Shown: positions 24,108 through 30,654 of the stretch, piece after piece
Layout of the letters: every line of letters starts with the position of its first letter
How positions within the stretch are numbered: position 1 is the stretch's first letter
NCBI RefSeq assembly: GCF_913060805.1
Contig: NZ_CAJXTC010000048.1
Span: 1 to 34,870, forward strand
Direction: 5' to 3'
Length of the DNA stretch: 34,870 bases
Source: an uncultured Draconibacterium sp.
Lineage (GTDB): Bacteria > Bacteroidota > Bacteroidia > Bacteroidales > Prolixibacteraceae
The notes under the pieces: generated by a model
Database searches by the model: none
Seen by the model: the letters and a program-made list of their open reading frames with translations, nothing else
Told to the model about the DNA's origin: nothing
Position numbers and translations under genes: made by a program

Positions 24108-24134
24108 CAAATGTAAATGAAAATTTCAGACAAA
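24108..24134 (-). promoter_or_regulatory. Predicted promoter of the sulfite-reduction operon
   Basis: On the minus strand TACATTTG (24115-24108) matches TAnnTTTG exactly. A T-run ending TTTG (24134-24131) lies upstream with a 15-base spacing, shorter than ideal; a CTTT stands at the ideal 19. The predicted start is near 24101, giving a leader of about 240 bases before the DUF2061 gene. Confidence 0.6.
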
Positions 24135-24399
24135 AAAGAATTTTAATCACTTATTTTTATTTGTTCTAAATTAATTAACAAACCAAAAGGCCGACTGACA
24201 GGGCCAGAAGCAGCCATCTGTTTTTTAATTGATATAATTGTTATGCTATTCTGATAATTTCGCGAAAGCCGTTATTTATAATGATTTCAGACAATAACAA
24301 TTATTAACAAAACCCCCTTAAAAAGCTGGCCGAATGCAAATTAACCTGTACTAAAAACAGGGGCCGGATATTATATCTTTTCATGCTGATTTCTACCTC

Positions 24400-24429
24400 T
24401 TGATTGTTAATAAATTATTACTATTTTTG
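24400..24429 (+). promoter_or_regulatory. Predicted promoter of the EF-G2 gene
   Basis: TTG (24400-24402), then exactly 19 bases, then TATTTTTG (24422-24429), matching the Bacteroidota vegetative promoter consensus. The predicted start is near 24436, giving a leader of about 55 bases. This is the best-formed promoter in the window. Confidence 0.75.
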
Positions 24430-24491
24430 ATGACCTCGCTTCAAAATGATGAAGAAAACGAGTATAAATAAATCAATAAAACTTATATACT

Positions 24492-26648
24492 ATGAAAGTT
24501 TATAAAACCGATGAAGTTCGGAACATTGCGCTAGTTGGTAATGCCGGCAGTGGGAAAACCACCCTTGCAGAAGCTATGCTGTTCGAGGGTGGAGTTATTA
24601 ATCGTAAGGGTGACGTAGACTCAAAAAATACAGTATCAGACTACAACCCCATTGAACAGGATTACGGTAATTCTGTTTTTTCAACCCTGATGCACACCGA
24701 ATACTACGGAAAGAAAATAAATATAATGGACACCCCGGGTATGGACGACCTTTGCGGAGGTGTTGTTTCGTCGTTAAGTGTTACCGCTCTTGGATTACTA
24801 ACGGTTAACGCATCAAATGGTATTGAGGCCGGAACTGAAGCCGCAGCCCGCCATGCCGACCATGCAAACACGCCACTTGTTGTGGTTTTCAATCAACTCG
24901 ATCACGAAAACTCGAATTTCGATAGCACCCTTGAACAGTGTAAAACTTCATTCGGAAATAAAACTACCATAGTACAATACCCTGTTGATGCAGGACCAAA
25001 TTTCTCGGCCATTATTGATGTGCTGAAGATGAAAATGTACACTTTTAAAGACGAAAGTGGCAAACCTGAAATTTCTGACATTCCTGAATCGGAAATGGAA
25101 AAAGCTGAAGAACTGCACAACGAACTGGTTGAAAAAGCTGCAGAAAACGAGGAAGCTTTAATGGAGCTGTATTTCGATAAAGGAACACTTACCGAAGACG
25201 AAATGCGTAAAGGTATTAAGCTTGGTATGCTCGACCTTACTCTTTATCCTGTTTTCTGTACCTGTGCAAAGAAAAGTATTGGCGTTGGCCGCTTGATGGA
25301 ATTTATTACCAACATTGCGCCGGCTCCAAAAGAAAAGAAAATGACTGAAATTGTTTCCGGCAAGGAAGTAAAAATGGATGCATCAGAAGCACCAAGTCTT
25401 TTTGTTTTTAAAACTGCCGTTGAGCCACACGTTGGCGAGATAACTTATTTTAAAGTAATGTCGGGAGTTGTTAAAGAGGGTCTAGATCTCATCAACTCGA
25501 AAACCGGAAATAAAGAGCGTTTATCGCAGGTATTTGTGCCCGATGGTAAAAGCCGCGAAAAAGTTGAAGAACTGCATGCAGGCGACCTGGGCTGTACCGT
25601 TAAACTGAAAGAAACTCGTTTTAACCAAACATTGGCGGCAAAAGAACTGGGAACAGAATTTGCGCCAATTGTATTCCCAACACCGCGCCACACAGTAGCT
25701 GCAAAAGCTGTTGCCGATGCCGACGATGAAAAAGTAGGAGAAGTATTAAATAAAATTAAATACGAAGATCCGACTTACGTAATTGAGTACTCAAAAGAAT
25801 TAAAACAACAGTTGATACACGGACAGGGTGAATACCACCTTAACGTACTAAAATGGTACTTCGATCATGTACACAAAGTTGACGTAGAATACCTGAAACC
25901 AAAAATTCCGTATCGCGAAACCATTACCAAACCAGCACAAGCAGATTACCGCCACAAAAAACAATCGGGTGGTGCCGGACAGTTTGGTGAGGTACACATG
26001 ATTATTGAGCCTTACGAAGAAGGTGCTGAACCTAAAAAGATGTTCAAGTTTGGCGATAAGGAGCAGAAAATCTCCGTTCGCGCCGTTGAAGAACACAAAC
26101 TTGACTGGGGCGGAAAACTGATCTTTGTAAACAGTATTGTTGGTGGATCGATCGACGCCCGCTTTTTACCGGCTATTCTGAAAGGAATTATGGAAAAAAT
26201 CGAGGAAGGTCCGCTTACCGGTTCATATGCCCGCGATATTATCGTTTACATTTACGACGGAAAAATGCACCCGGTTGACTCGAACGAAATTTCGTTTAAA
26301 CTGGCCGGACGTAATGCCTTTAGCATGGCCTTTAAAAATGCCGGACCTAAAATTTTGGAGCCAATCCTTAACCTTGATGTTTGGGTACCTTCAGACCGCA
26401 TGGGTGACGCAATGAGCGACCTGCAGGGACGCCGCGCCATGATTATGGGTATGGGCTCGGAAAAAGGAATGGAGAAAATTACAGCCAAAGTTCCGCAAAA
26501 AGAAATGTACAAATACACTACGGCACTGAGTTCTATTACCGGTGGTAGAGGTGTGTTTAGCATGAGTTTCGACGGATACGAAAAAGTTCCTAGCGACGTA
26601 CAGGAAGAACTGCTGAAAGCTTACGAAGCTGAGCAGGAAGAAGAATAG
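24492..26648 (+). CDS. EF-G paralog (EF-G2) with degenerate GTPase motifs
   Basis: A full-length EF-G-like protein of 718 residues with all five domains (for example domain II FVFKTAVEPHVGEITYFKVMSG, domain IV AGQFGEVHMIIEPYEEG). The GTPase motifs depart from the standard: P-loop GNAGSGKTT (16-24) is intact, but switch I GITI is replaced by GNSV (59-62); G3 reads DTPGMDDL with Met84 where EF-G has the catalytic His; and G4 is NQLD (134-137) rather than NKMD. In Bacteroides thetaiotaomicron an EF-G2 paralog has been reported to support translocation without GTP hydrolysis and to be induced on carbon starvation; this gene has the expected features of that group. It is monocistronic, with its own promoter and a terminator. 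Assignment to that functional group is inference. Confidence 0.9.
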   Translation: MKVYKTDEVRNIALVGNAGSGKTTLAEAMLFEGGVINRKGDVDSKNTVSDYNPIEQDYGNSVFSTLMHTEYYGKKINIMDTPGMDDLCGGVVSSLSVTALGLLTVNASNGIEAGTEAAARHADHANTPLVVVFNQLDHENSNFDSTLEQCKTSFGNKTTIVQYPVDAGPNFSAIIDVLKMKMYTFKDESGKPEISDIPESEMEKAEELHNELVEKAAENEEALMELYFDKGTLTEDEMRKGIKLGMLDLTLYPVFCTCAKKSIGVGRLMEFITNIAPAPKEKKMTEIVSGKEVKMDASEAPSLFVFKTAVEPHVGEITYFKVMSGVVKEGLDLINSKTGNKERLSQVFVPDGKSREKVEELHAGDLGCTVKLKETRFNQTLAAKELGTEFAPIVFPTPRHTVAAKAVADADDEKVGEVLNKIKYEDPTYVIEYSKELKQQLIHGQGEYHLNVLKWYFDHVHKVDVEYLKPKIPYRETITKPAQADYRHKKQSGGAGQFGEVHMIIEPYEEGAEPKKMFKFGDKEQKISVRAVEEHKLDWGGKLIFVNSIVGGSIDARFLPAILKGIMEKIEEGPLTGSYARDIIVYIYDGKMHPVDSNEISFKLAGRNAFSMAFKNAGPKILEPILNLDVWVPSDRMGDAMSDLQGRRAMIMGMGSEKGMEKITAKVPQKEMYKYTTALSSITGGRGVFSMSFDGYEKVPSDVQEELLKAYEAEQEEE

Positions 26649-26680
26649 ACCATTTTCTAATCCATTTTACTATAACTAAT

Positions 26681-26720
26681 AAATCCCGGTTCGTTTTTAA
26701 CGGATCGGGATTTTGTTTTT
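26681..26720 (+). terminator. Intrinsic terminator of the EF-G2 gene
   Basis: AATCCCG (26681-26687) pairs with CGGGATT (26705-26711), with an inner CGTT/AACG stem, followed by TTTTGTTTTT. It begins 32 bases after the EF-G2 stop. Confidence 0.85.
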
Positions 26721-26728
26721 ACAAACAA

Positions 26729-26756
26729 AAACAGCCGAACTTAAAAGCCCGGCTGT
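26729..26756 (-). terminator. Intrinsic terminator of the coiled-coil membrane protein gene
   Basis: AACAGCCG and CGGCTGTT form a perfect 8-bp stem with a 12-base loop. Reading the minus strand, TTTTTGTTTG follows. It lies 27 bases after the stop of the gene at 26783 and back to back with the EF-G2 terminator. Confidence 0.82.
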
Positions 26757-26782
26757 TATATATTTTATAATAATTAAACTCT

Positions 26783-27385
26783 CTACGATTTTATCGAGCC
26801 CTTCTTAAGCTCCAAACGCGTTTGATGCAGCTCCATATTCATTTTGGTGTAACGCTCCAGCGCATTCTTTTTATGTGTTTCGTATTCCTCTTTTAACTCT
26901 TCGTAATCCTTTTTAGTACGGTGCGTAACACTTAGGCTTCGTTTGTATAAAAGAAAAACAAAACCTGCCAACACCAAAACTCCGCCAATAAGCAAATACA
27001 TGGTAACCGAATAGGCACTTTTATTTATTTTCATGCCTAAAACCACAATCGAATTTTGCAATTTCAAACTCTCATCGAGTTGTTCCTGCAGCGAATTCAT
27101 TTGTGCATCCTTCGAGCTTATTTGGCCGTTTAGGTCTCTTATTTGCGCATTCCTCTGCTCCACACTTTTCTCCAACACACCAATGGTATCGGTTAGTGCA
27201 TCGTAGAAATCATCCAACTGATCTTCTTTCAAAAAATAAGATCCATTCCAAAAATTAAGGTTCTCCTTAAAAACTTCGTATTGGCGGGGCAAGGACTGTT
27301 CCTGTTTCCAGGCATTTACATCCTTTTTCGCGAAGGCGTTAGAAACAACGATAACCAATACAACTACAGCAAATATCTTTTTCAT
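26783..27385 (-). CDS. Single-pass coiled-coil membrane protein, conserved in Bacteroidota
   Basis: It has 200 residues. The N-terminal signal peptide is MKKIFAVVVLVIVVSNAFA, followed by a periplasmic helical region with a heptad-rich coiled coil (about 70-108, VLEKSVEQRNAQIRDLNGQI), a membrane helix (about 126-146, VTMYLLIGGVLVLAGFVFLL), and a charged cytoplasmic tail with a second coiled coil (KKDYEELKEEYETHKKNALERY). The stretch SIVVLGMKINKSAYSVTMYL and the tail fit a Bacteroidota family often mislabelled in databases as tRNA (guanine-N1)-methyltransferase; nothing in it resembles a methyltransferase. Function is unknown. Confidence 0.82.
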   Translation of the reverse strand: MKKIFAVVVLVIVVSNAFAKKDVNAWKQEQSLPRQYEVFKENLNFWNGSYFLKEDQLDDFYDALTDTIGVLEKSVEQRNAQIRDLNGQISSKDAQMNSLQEQLDESLKLQNSIVVLGMKINKSAYSVTMYLLIGGVLVLAGFVFLLYKRSLSVTHRTKKDYEELKEEYETHKKNALERYTKMNMELHQTRLELKKGSIKS

Positions 27386-27787
27386 ATAACAAACAATTTT
27401 CGATTTAATGGCCGGTCATTTCACCGATGGCCGAATATCTATGATAAATTCCAAAAAAAATCAATAAACTATTCATGTAACGCAGAATCCTTACACTTGT
27501 TATTTTCAACTGTAAAGATAAATACGGCCAATATATTTTACAATATATACGCTCCGTGAATATACGCACAATATAATTAAGGTTTGCCTGAGGGGGCAAA
27601 TATAGGAATAGAAATAAACTAATGCGAACTTAAAGTTTAAAAATTTACCGAATAAGAAATGCCCGACAAAAACAATACGCAACAACTACCGGCCCAGGGA
27701 GTTAGTTCTTTCGGATTATTTATAGGCAATTGGTTTGGTAATTTTTAACGAATGCTATAACTTGCAGGAAACCAAAAAACTACTGCC
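27386..27787. other. Intergenic region without a recognised gene
   Basis: A 402-base AT-rich gap between divergent genes. Apart from the possible minus-strand promoter at 27513-27543 I see no confident signal; TAATTTTT at 27739-27746 is a weak -7 candidate for the plus-strand gene. The short open frames here have no coding character. Confidence 0.6.
27513..27543 (-). promoter_or_regulatory. Possible promoter of the coiled-coil membrane protein gene
   Basis: On the minus strand TTG (27543-27541) is followed by 20 bases and TATCTTTA (27520-27513), one mismatch to TAnnTTTG. The leader would be about 120 bases. Confidence 0.35.
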
Positions 27788-28732
27788 ATGCAAATCAGCT
27801 ACAGCCGACCACTTTCTGCGGGTTGGGACCGCATGAAAAAAGCCTTATTCCAACCTTTCGACATCAATAAATGGATAAAAGTAGGTTTTACGGCCTGGCT
27901 GGCCGGGTTAACCGATTGTGGCGGAGGCAGCGGCTCGGGAAACAGCACCGGAAACAGTGCCAACTGGGACGAGTTTTTCAATTTCCCACAAACAGCGTGG
28001 GATTGGCTGCTCGACAACCCGATTTGGGCTAACCTCATTCTTGTGGGTTTGATAATTCTGTTTATTATAATTTCGGTGGTTATCTGGGTGAGTTCGCGTG
28101 GTAAATTTATGTTCCTTGATAATGTGGCGCACGACAAAGCCGAGATCGGCGAACCCTGGCACGACTTCCGAAAACAGGGAAACTCACTTTTTATTTTCCA
28201 GTTCTTTTGGGGCTGGTTTGCCTTTGCGGTGTTTGCTTTAATTGCCGCCTACTGTTTTGTTACCGGCAAAGATCTGTACTTTACCCACGCACCAAAAGCG
28301 GTAATTTTTGCCGGAATTACACAAATGGTATTGCTGTTTATCGGCTACCTGATTGTATTTGGCTACATATCGCTATTCCTGAAAGACTTTGTGGTGCCCA
28401 TAATGTACAAACACCGCGTTGGCGTTTTAAAAGGCTGGGGTAAATTCCTGATGCTGTTCGGGAGAAGAGCACTGCCGTTTATCATTTATGGCCTATTCAT
28501 TTTTGTGTTGGGAATTGCCGTTGGAATCGTCATCATTTTCTTCGTACTGATAACCTGCTGCATTGGCTTGCTGCTTATTGCTATTCCGTATATAGGAGCC
28601 GTAATTTTATTGCCGATAAGTTATACGTTCAGGGCTTTCAGCATTGAATTTCTGGCACAGTTTGGCGACGAATACAATGTATTTCCGGCAGCAGAAGTAG
28701 CTAACGACACAAATGAAATTGGTACGGAGTAG
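27788..28732 (+). CDS. Polytopic membrane protein of unknown function
   Basis: It has 314 residues. An amphipathic N-terminus (SRPLSAGWDRMKKALFQPFDINKWIKVGFTAWLAGL) is followed by a Gly/Ser/Asn-rich loop (GGGSGSGNSTGNS) and then about five or six membrane segments: about 79-99, 136-158, 174-203, 226-252 and 255-280. The combination of an FDxxxW(I/F)KxGFTAWLA start and a glycine-rich first loop is shared by a family of uncharacterised bacterial membrane proteins; I believe it is a DUF7544/DUF4013-like group but cannot confirm. It is an isolated gene, convergent with the T9SS cargo gene. Confidence 0.75.
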   Translation: MQISYSRPLSAGWDRMKKALFQPFDINKWIKVGFTAWLAGLTDCGGGSGSGNSTGNSANWDEFFNFPQTAWDWLLDNPIWANLILVGLIILFIIISVVIWVSSRGKFMFLDNVAHDKAEIGEPWHDFRKQGNSLFIFQFFWGWFAFAVFALIAAYCFVTGKDLYFTHAPKAVIFAGITQMVLLFIGYLIVFGYISLFLKDFVVPIMYKHRVGVLKGWGKFLMLFGRRALPFIIYGLFIFVLGIAVGIVIIFFVLITCCIGLLLIAIPYIGAVILLPISYTFRAFSIEFLAQFGDEYNVFPAAEVANDTNEIGTE

Positions 28733-28928
28733 ATTGAAAAATGCAGGCAATTTCTGAATTCTACCCTCTCTCCTGTCTCTCCCTTCTTGAAGGGAAAGAC
28801 GATCAGCCTCCATAAGAAACGACTAATAACGAAATTGATTCGGGAGTATTTCAAAGCACAGTCCTATCGTCCTTCCTTGCGAGCAGGGAAGGATAAGAGG
28901 ATGGGTATAATAAATCTAATTTGAAATT
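28733..28928. repeat. Palindrome-rich spacer, possible remnant of a REP/MITE element
   Basis: Between convergent genes lie two hairpins: CCCTTC-TT-GAAGGG at 28781-28794, inside a pyrimidine-rich stretch (CCTCTCTCCTGTCTCTCCC), and TCCTTCCTTGC (28870-28880) with GCAGGGAAGGA (28883-28893), extendable outward with gaps (TCCTATC / GATAAGAGGA). The composition is unlike neighbouring spacers. A role as bidirectional terminator is possible, but no U-tract is present. Confidence 0.45.
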
Positions 28929-30221
28929 CTAGTCCTTATTGCGGAACAAGTGTACAAATCCGTGTTTTTTGCGCTTTTCGCCATCGCGGCCACGGCCCAC
29001 AACATCGTAATAATACACACCCGGACTGGCGTAGCGACCTCCCATAATCCGGCCGTCCCAAACACTTTCGGTGTAGGTATCATCAAAACCGCGTACATCG
29101 CCACTTTCCCAGAAGTGTACGCGTTTTCCCCAGCGGTTAAAAATGCTGATCTGTATACTTTGCATCGACCAGAACTGAACCACAAACTCATCGTTGGTTC
29201 CGTCGCCGTTTGGCGTAAATACATTGGGTACGGCAATAAACGAGGTATCAACCTCAATATAATCTTCCATGTAAACCGTATCGGCACAAGTCAATGTATC
29301 AGAAAGGTGTTTTGCCACCAGCCTAACCATGTACGTTCCTGAGTTTTCGTAGGTATAAACATGCGCATCGTCGTAGGCTACAAAATCGATACTGTCAACC
29401 GGGTTTTCATTTCCTTCAGATTCTATTTTTATGGCATTTAAATCGCGGTAGAAAAACCACTCGTAATAACCCGGTGTTCCATTTTCCGAATTATTCGAAA
29501 AAGTAACCTCAAGCGGTGCTTCTCCACTCATAGGGTTGGCCGTAAAACTGGCTTTAACAACAACCGATTCGTACAAAACAGTTGCCTGTGCATCGCAGTC
29601 AAATTTATCGTAAACACGCAAAGTGTAGTTTGTATTTTCTGTTGGCGGATCATAAACCGTTAAGTTCTGTAACGACGAAATACGATCGCCATCTTCCAGC
29701 CATTCCACCTGCACATCTTTATTCACAAAAAGAGGCGTATTGTTGCTTAAATCGTAATAAGTCAGCACGGCCGAATTCATTTCTCCCACCATTCTGAAAA
29801 ACTCGCAGTTCGATTCGGTAACTTCTCCGCCGGCGTACATCCAGTTATTAAAAACCCACGCACGATCCACTTCGGTTGTGGTCCCCTGTGTTATGGTTAT
29901 CCGGTAACAACCATCGGCCAGTGCATCAATTTGCGACGAAGTGGCATCTGCACTTTCCTGGTAATACAATTCGAATGAAGCGCTGGTTTCACTGTACTTT
30001 TCCCACAAAAATGTTTTTGTTCCCTGCAGTTGTGAGGTTGCTGTCAGCGAACCAACTTCCATCATCGAATCGCTACTACAGAAAATAAAAATATCGTCGG
30101 TTTCAGAAAATACAGGGTATTGTGTAACATCGGTGGCATCGGCTCCGGGCGAAGATATTTGTGCCTGGAGAGCGTAAAAAGAAAATACCAGAATAGTTAC
30201 AATAAAAAGACTTCGCTTCAT
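28929..30221 (-). CDS. Secreted protein with PKD-like domain and T9SS type B sorting domain
   Basis: It has 430 residues. Signal peptide MKRSLFIVTILVFSFYALQA is followed by QIS. An N-terminal part of about 200 residues has no recognised family. A PKD-like beta-sandwich follows at about 224-325 (ASFTANPMSGEAPLEVTFSNNS, then HVYTYENSGTYMVRLVAKH). The C-terminus is the gliding-motility-associated sorting domain (about 335-430): VPNVFTPNGDGTNDEFVV, ISIFNRWGKRVHFWE, VWDGR, SPGVYYYDVVGRGRDG. It is therefore a cargo of the type IX secretion system, exported across the outer membrane and probably retained at the surface or released. No catalytic motif is visible; a structural or adhesive role is a guess. 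Confidence 0.92.
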   Translation of the reverse strand: MKRSLFIVTILVFSFYALQAQISSPGADATDVTQYPVFSETDDIFIFCSSDSMMEVGSLTATSQLQGTKTFLWEKYSETSASFELYYQESADATSSQIDALADGCYRITITQGTTTEVDRAWVFNNWMYAGGEVTESNCEFFRMVGEMNSAVLTYYDLSNNTPLFVNKDVQVEWLEDGDRISSLQNLTVYDPPTENTNYTLRVYDKFDCDAQATVLYESVVVKASFTANPMSGEAPLEVTFSNNSENGTPGYYEWFFYRDLNAIKIESEGNENPVDSIDFVAYDDAHVYTYENSGTYMVRLVAKHLSDTLTCADTVYMEDYIEVDTSFIAVPNVFTPNGDGTNDEFVVQFWSMQSIQISIFNRWGKRVHFWESGDVRGFDDTYTESVWDGRIMGGRYASPGVYYYDVVGRGRDGEKRKKHGFVHLFRNKD

Positions 30222-30336
30222 AAATTATTGCTCTTTAAGATACAATATTAACGTATAAATTTCATTTAATTGCGTGTTGTACCAATTGTTTTTCAACGTG
30301 TGCCCTTTGCGAAACTGTGAAATTACAATGGTTAAT

Positions 30337-30404
30337 ACCGATGGTTAAGCAAAAAGACTTTGGGAAATCGTTGAACCAAAGTCTTAATTTGATTTCCAAT
30401 CGGT
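30337..30404 (-). promoter_or_regulatory. Two-tier inverted repeat, possible leader terminator of the T9SS cargo gene
   Basis: AAGACTTTGG (30354-30363) pairs perfectly with CCAAAGTCTT (30376-30385). Outer arms ACCGAT (30337-30342) and ATCGGT (30399-30404) also pair. On the minus strand the inner stem is followed by TTTTTG, so it reads as an intrinsic terminator 130 bases upstream of the gene at 30221, with a promoter-like sequence just before it. Confidence 0.5.
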
Positions 30405-30412
30405 GATAGCAG

Positions 30413-30443
30413 CAAAAATAGTGAACTGTGACCGAAATACACA
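30413..30443 (-). promoter_or_regulatory. Possible promoter upstream of the T9SS cargo gene
   Basis: On the minus strand TATTTTTG (30420-30413) matches TAnnTTTG, with TGTG (30443-30440) at exactly 19 bases in place of TTTG. Transcripts would run straight into the hairpin at 30404-30337. Confidence 0.4.
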
Positions 30444-30623
30444 GGCCTTCAATAATTTGTTAATAAAACACCAACGATAAGGAAAAGATTCCACCCTACA
30501 TCATTAATTTTGCAGGCAAAACAACTTGGTTCGCCGGTTGTTGTTTTACTACGATTGAATTCTGAATGTTTTACCGAATTCGCCCCATATCAAAACGGGA
30601 AATATTCAAAACAATCAATATTA

Positions 30624-30631
30624 TATATTTG
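30624..30631 (+). promoter_or_regulatory. Predicted -7 element of the UvrD/PcrA helicase gene
   Basis: TATATTTG matches TAnnTTTG exactly, 24 bases upstream of the GTG start. The -33 position is A/T-rich without a clear TTG. The leader would be only about 17 bases. Confidence 0.5.
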
Positions 30632-30654
30632 CAAGCAGAAAAAAGAAATCTATA

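Larger units (their letters stand above)
23864..24491. other. Divergent regulatory region between the sulfite-reduction operon and EF-G2
   Basis: This 628-base gap is not empty. From left to right it holds the Shine-Dalgarno of the DUF2061 gene, the attenuator, the Cys/Met leader peptide, the Crp-type palindrome and a minus-strand promoter. Then comes an AT-rich stretch at 24135-24399 in which I see only a weak 5-bp hairpin (CCTGT/ACAGG near 24350), and finally the plus-strand EF-G2 promoter. Confidence 0.75.
30222..30654. other. Divergent intergenic region between the T9SS cargo and helicase genes
   Basis: A 433-base gap. It holds the inverted repeat at 30337-30404, a minus-strand promoter candidate (30413-30443) and the plus-strand -7 box (30624-30631). 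I see nothing else with confidence at 30222-30336 or 30444-30623. Confidence 0.6.

Noticed and set aside
23864-24120. SAM riboswitch or T-box leader for the sulfite-reduction operon
   Set aside because: I could not find a four-way junction with conserved SAM-I core features or a T-box sequence; the coding leader with Cys/Met codons explains the terminator better.
23791-24120. Plus-strand 109-codon ORF across the leader region
   Set aside because: It is antisense to the leader peptide, promoter and attenuator, has low-complexity His/Thr/Cys content caused by the complementary Met/Cys codons, and has no homology I recognise.
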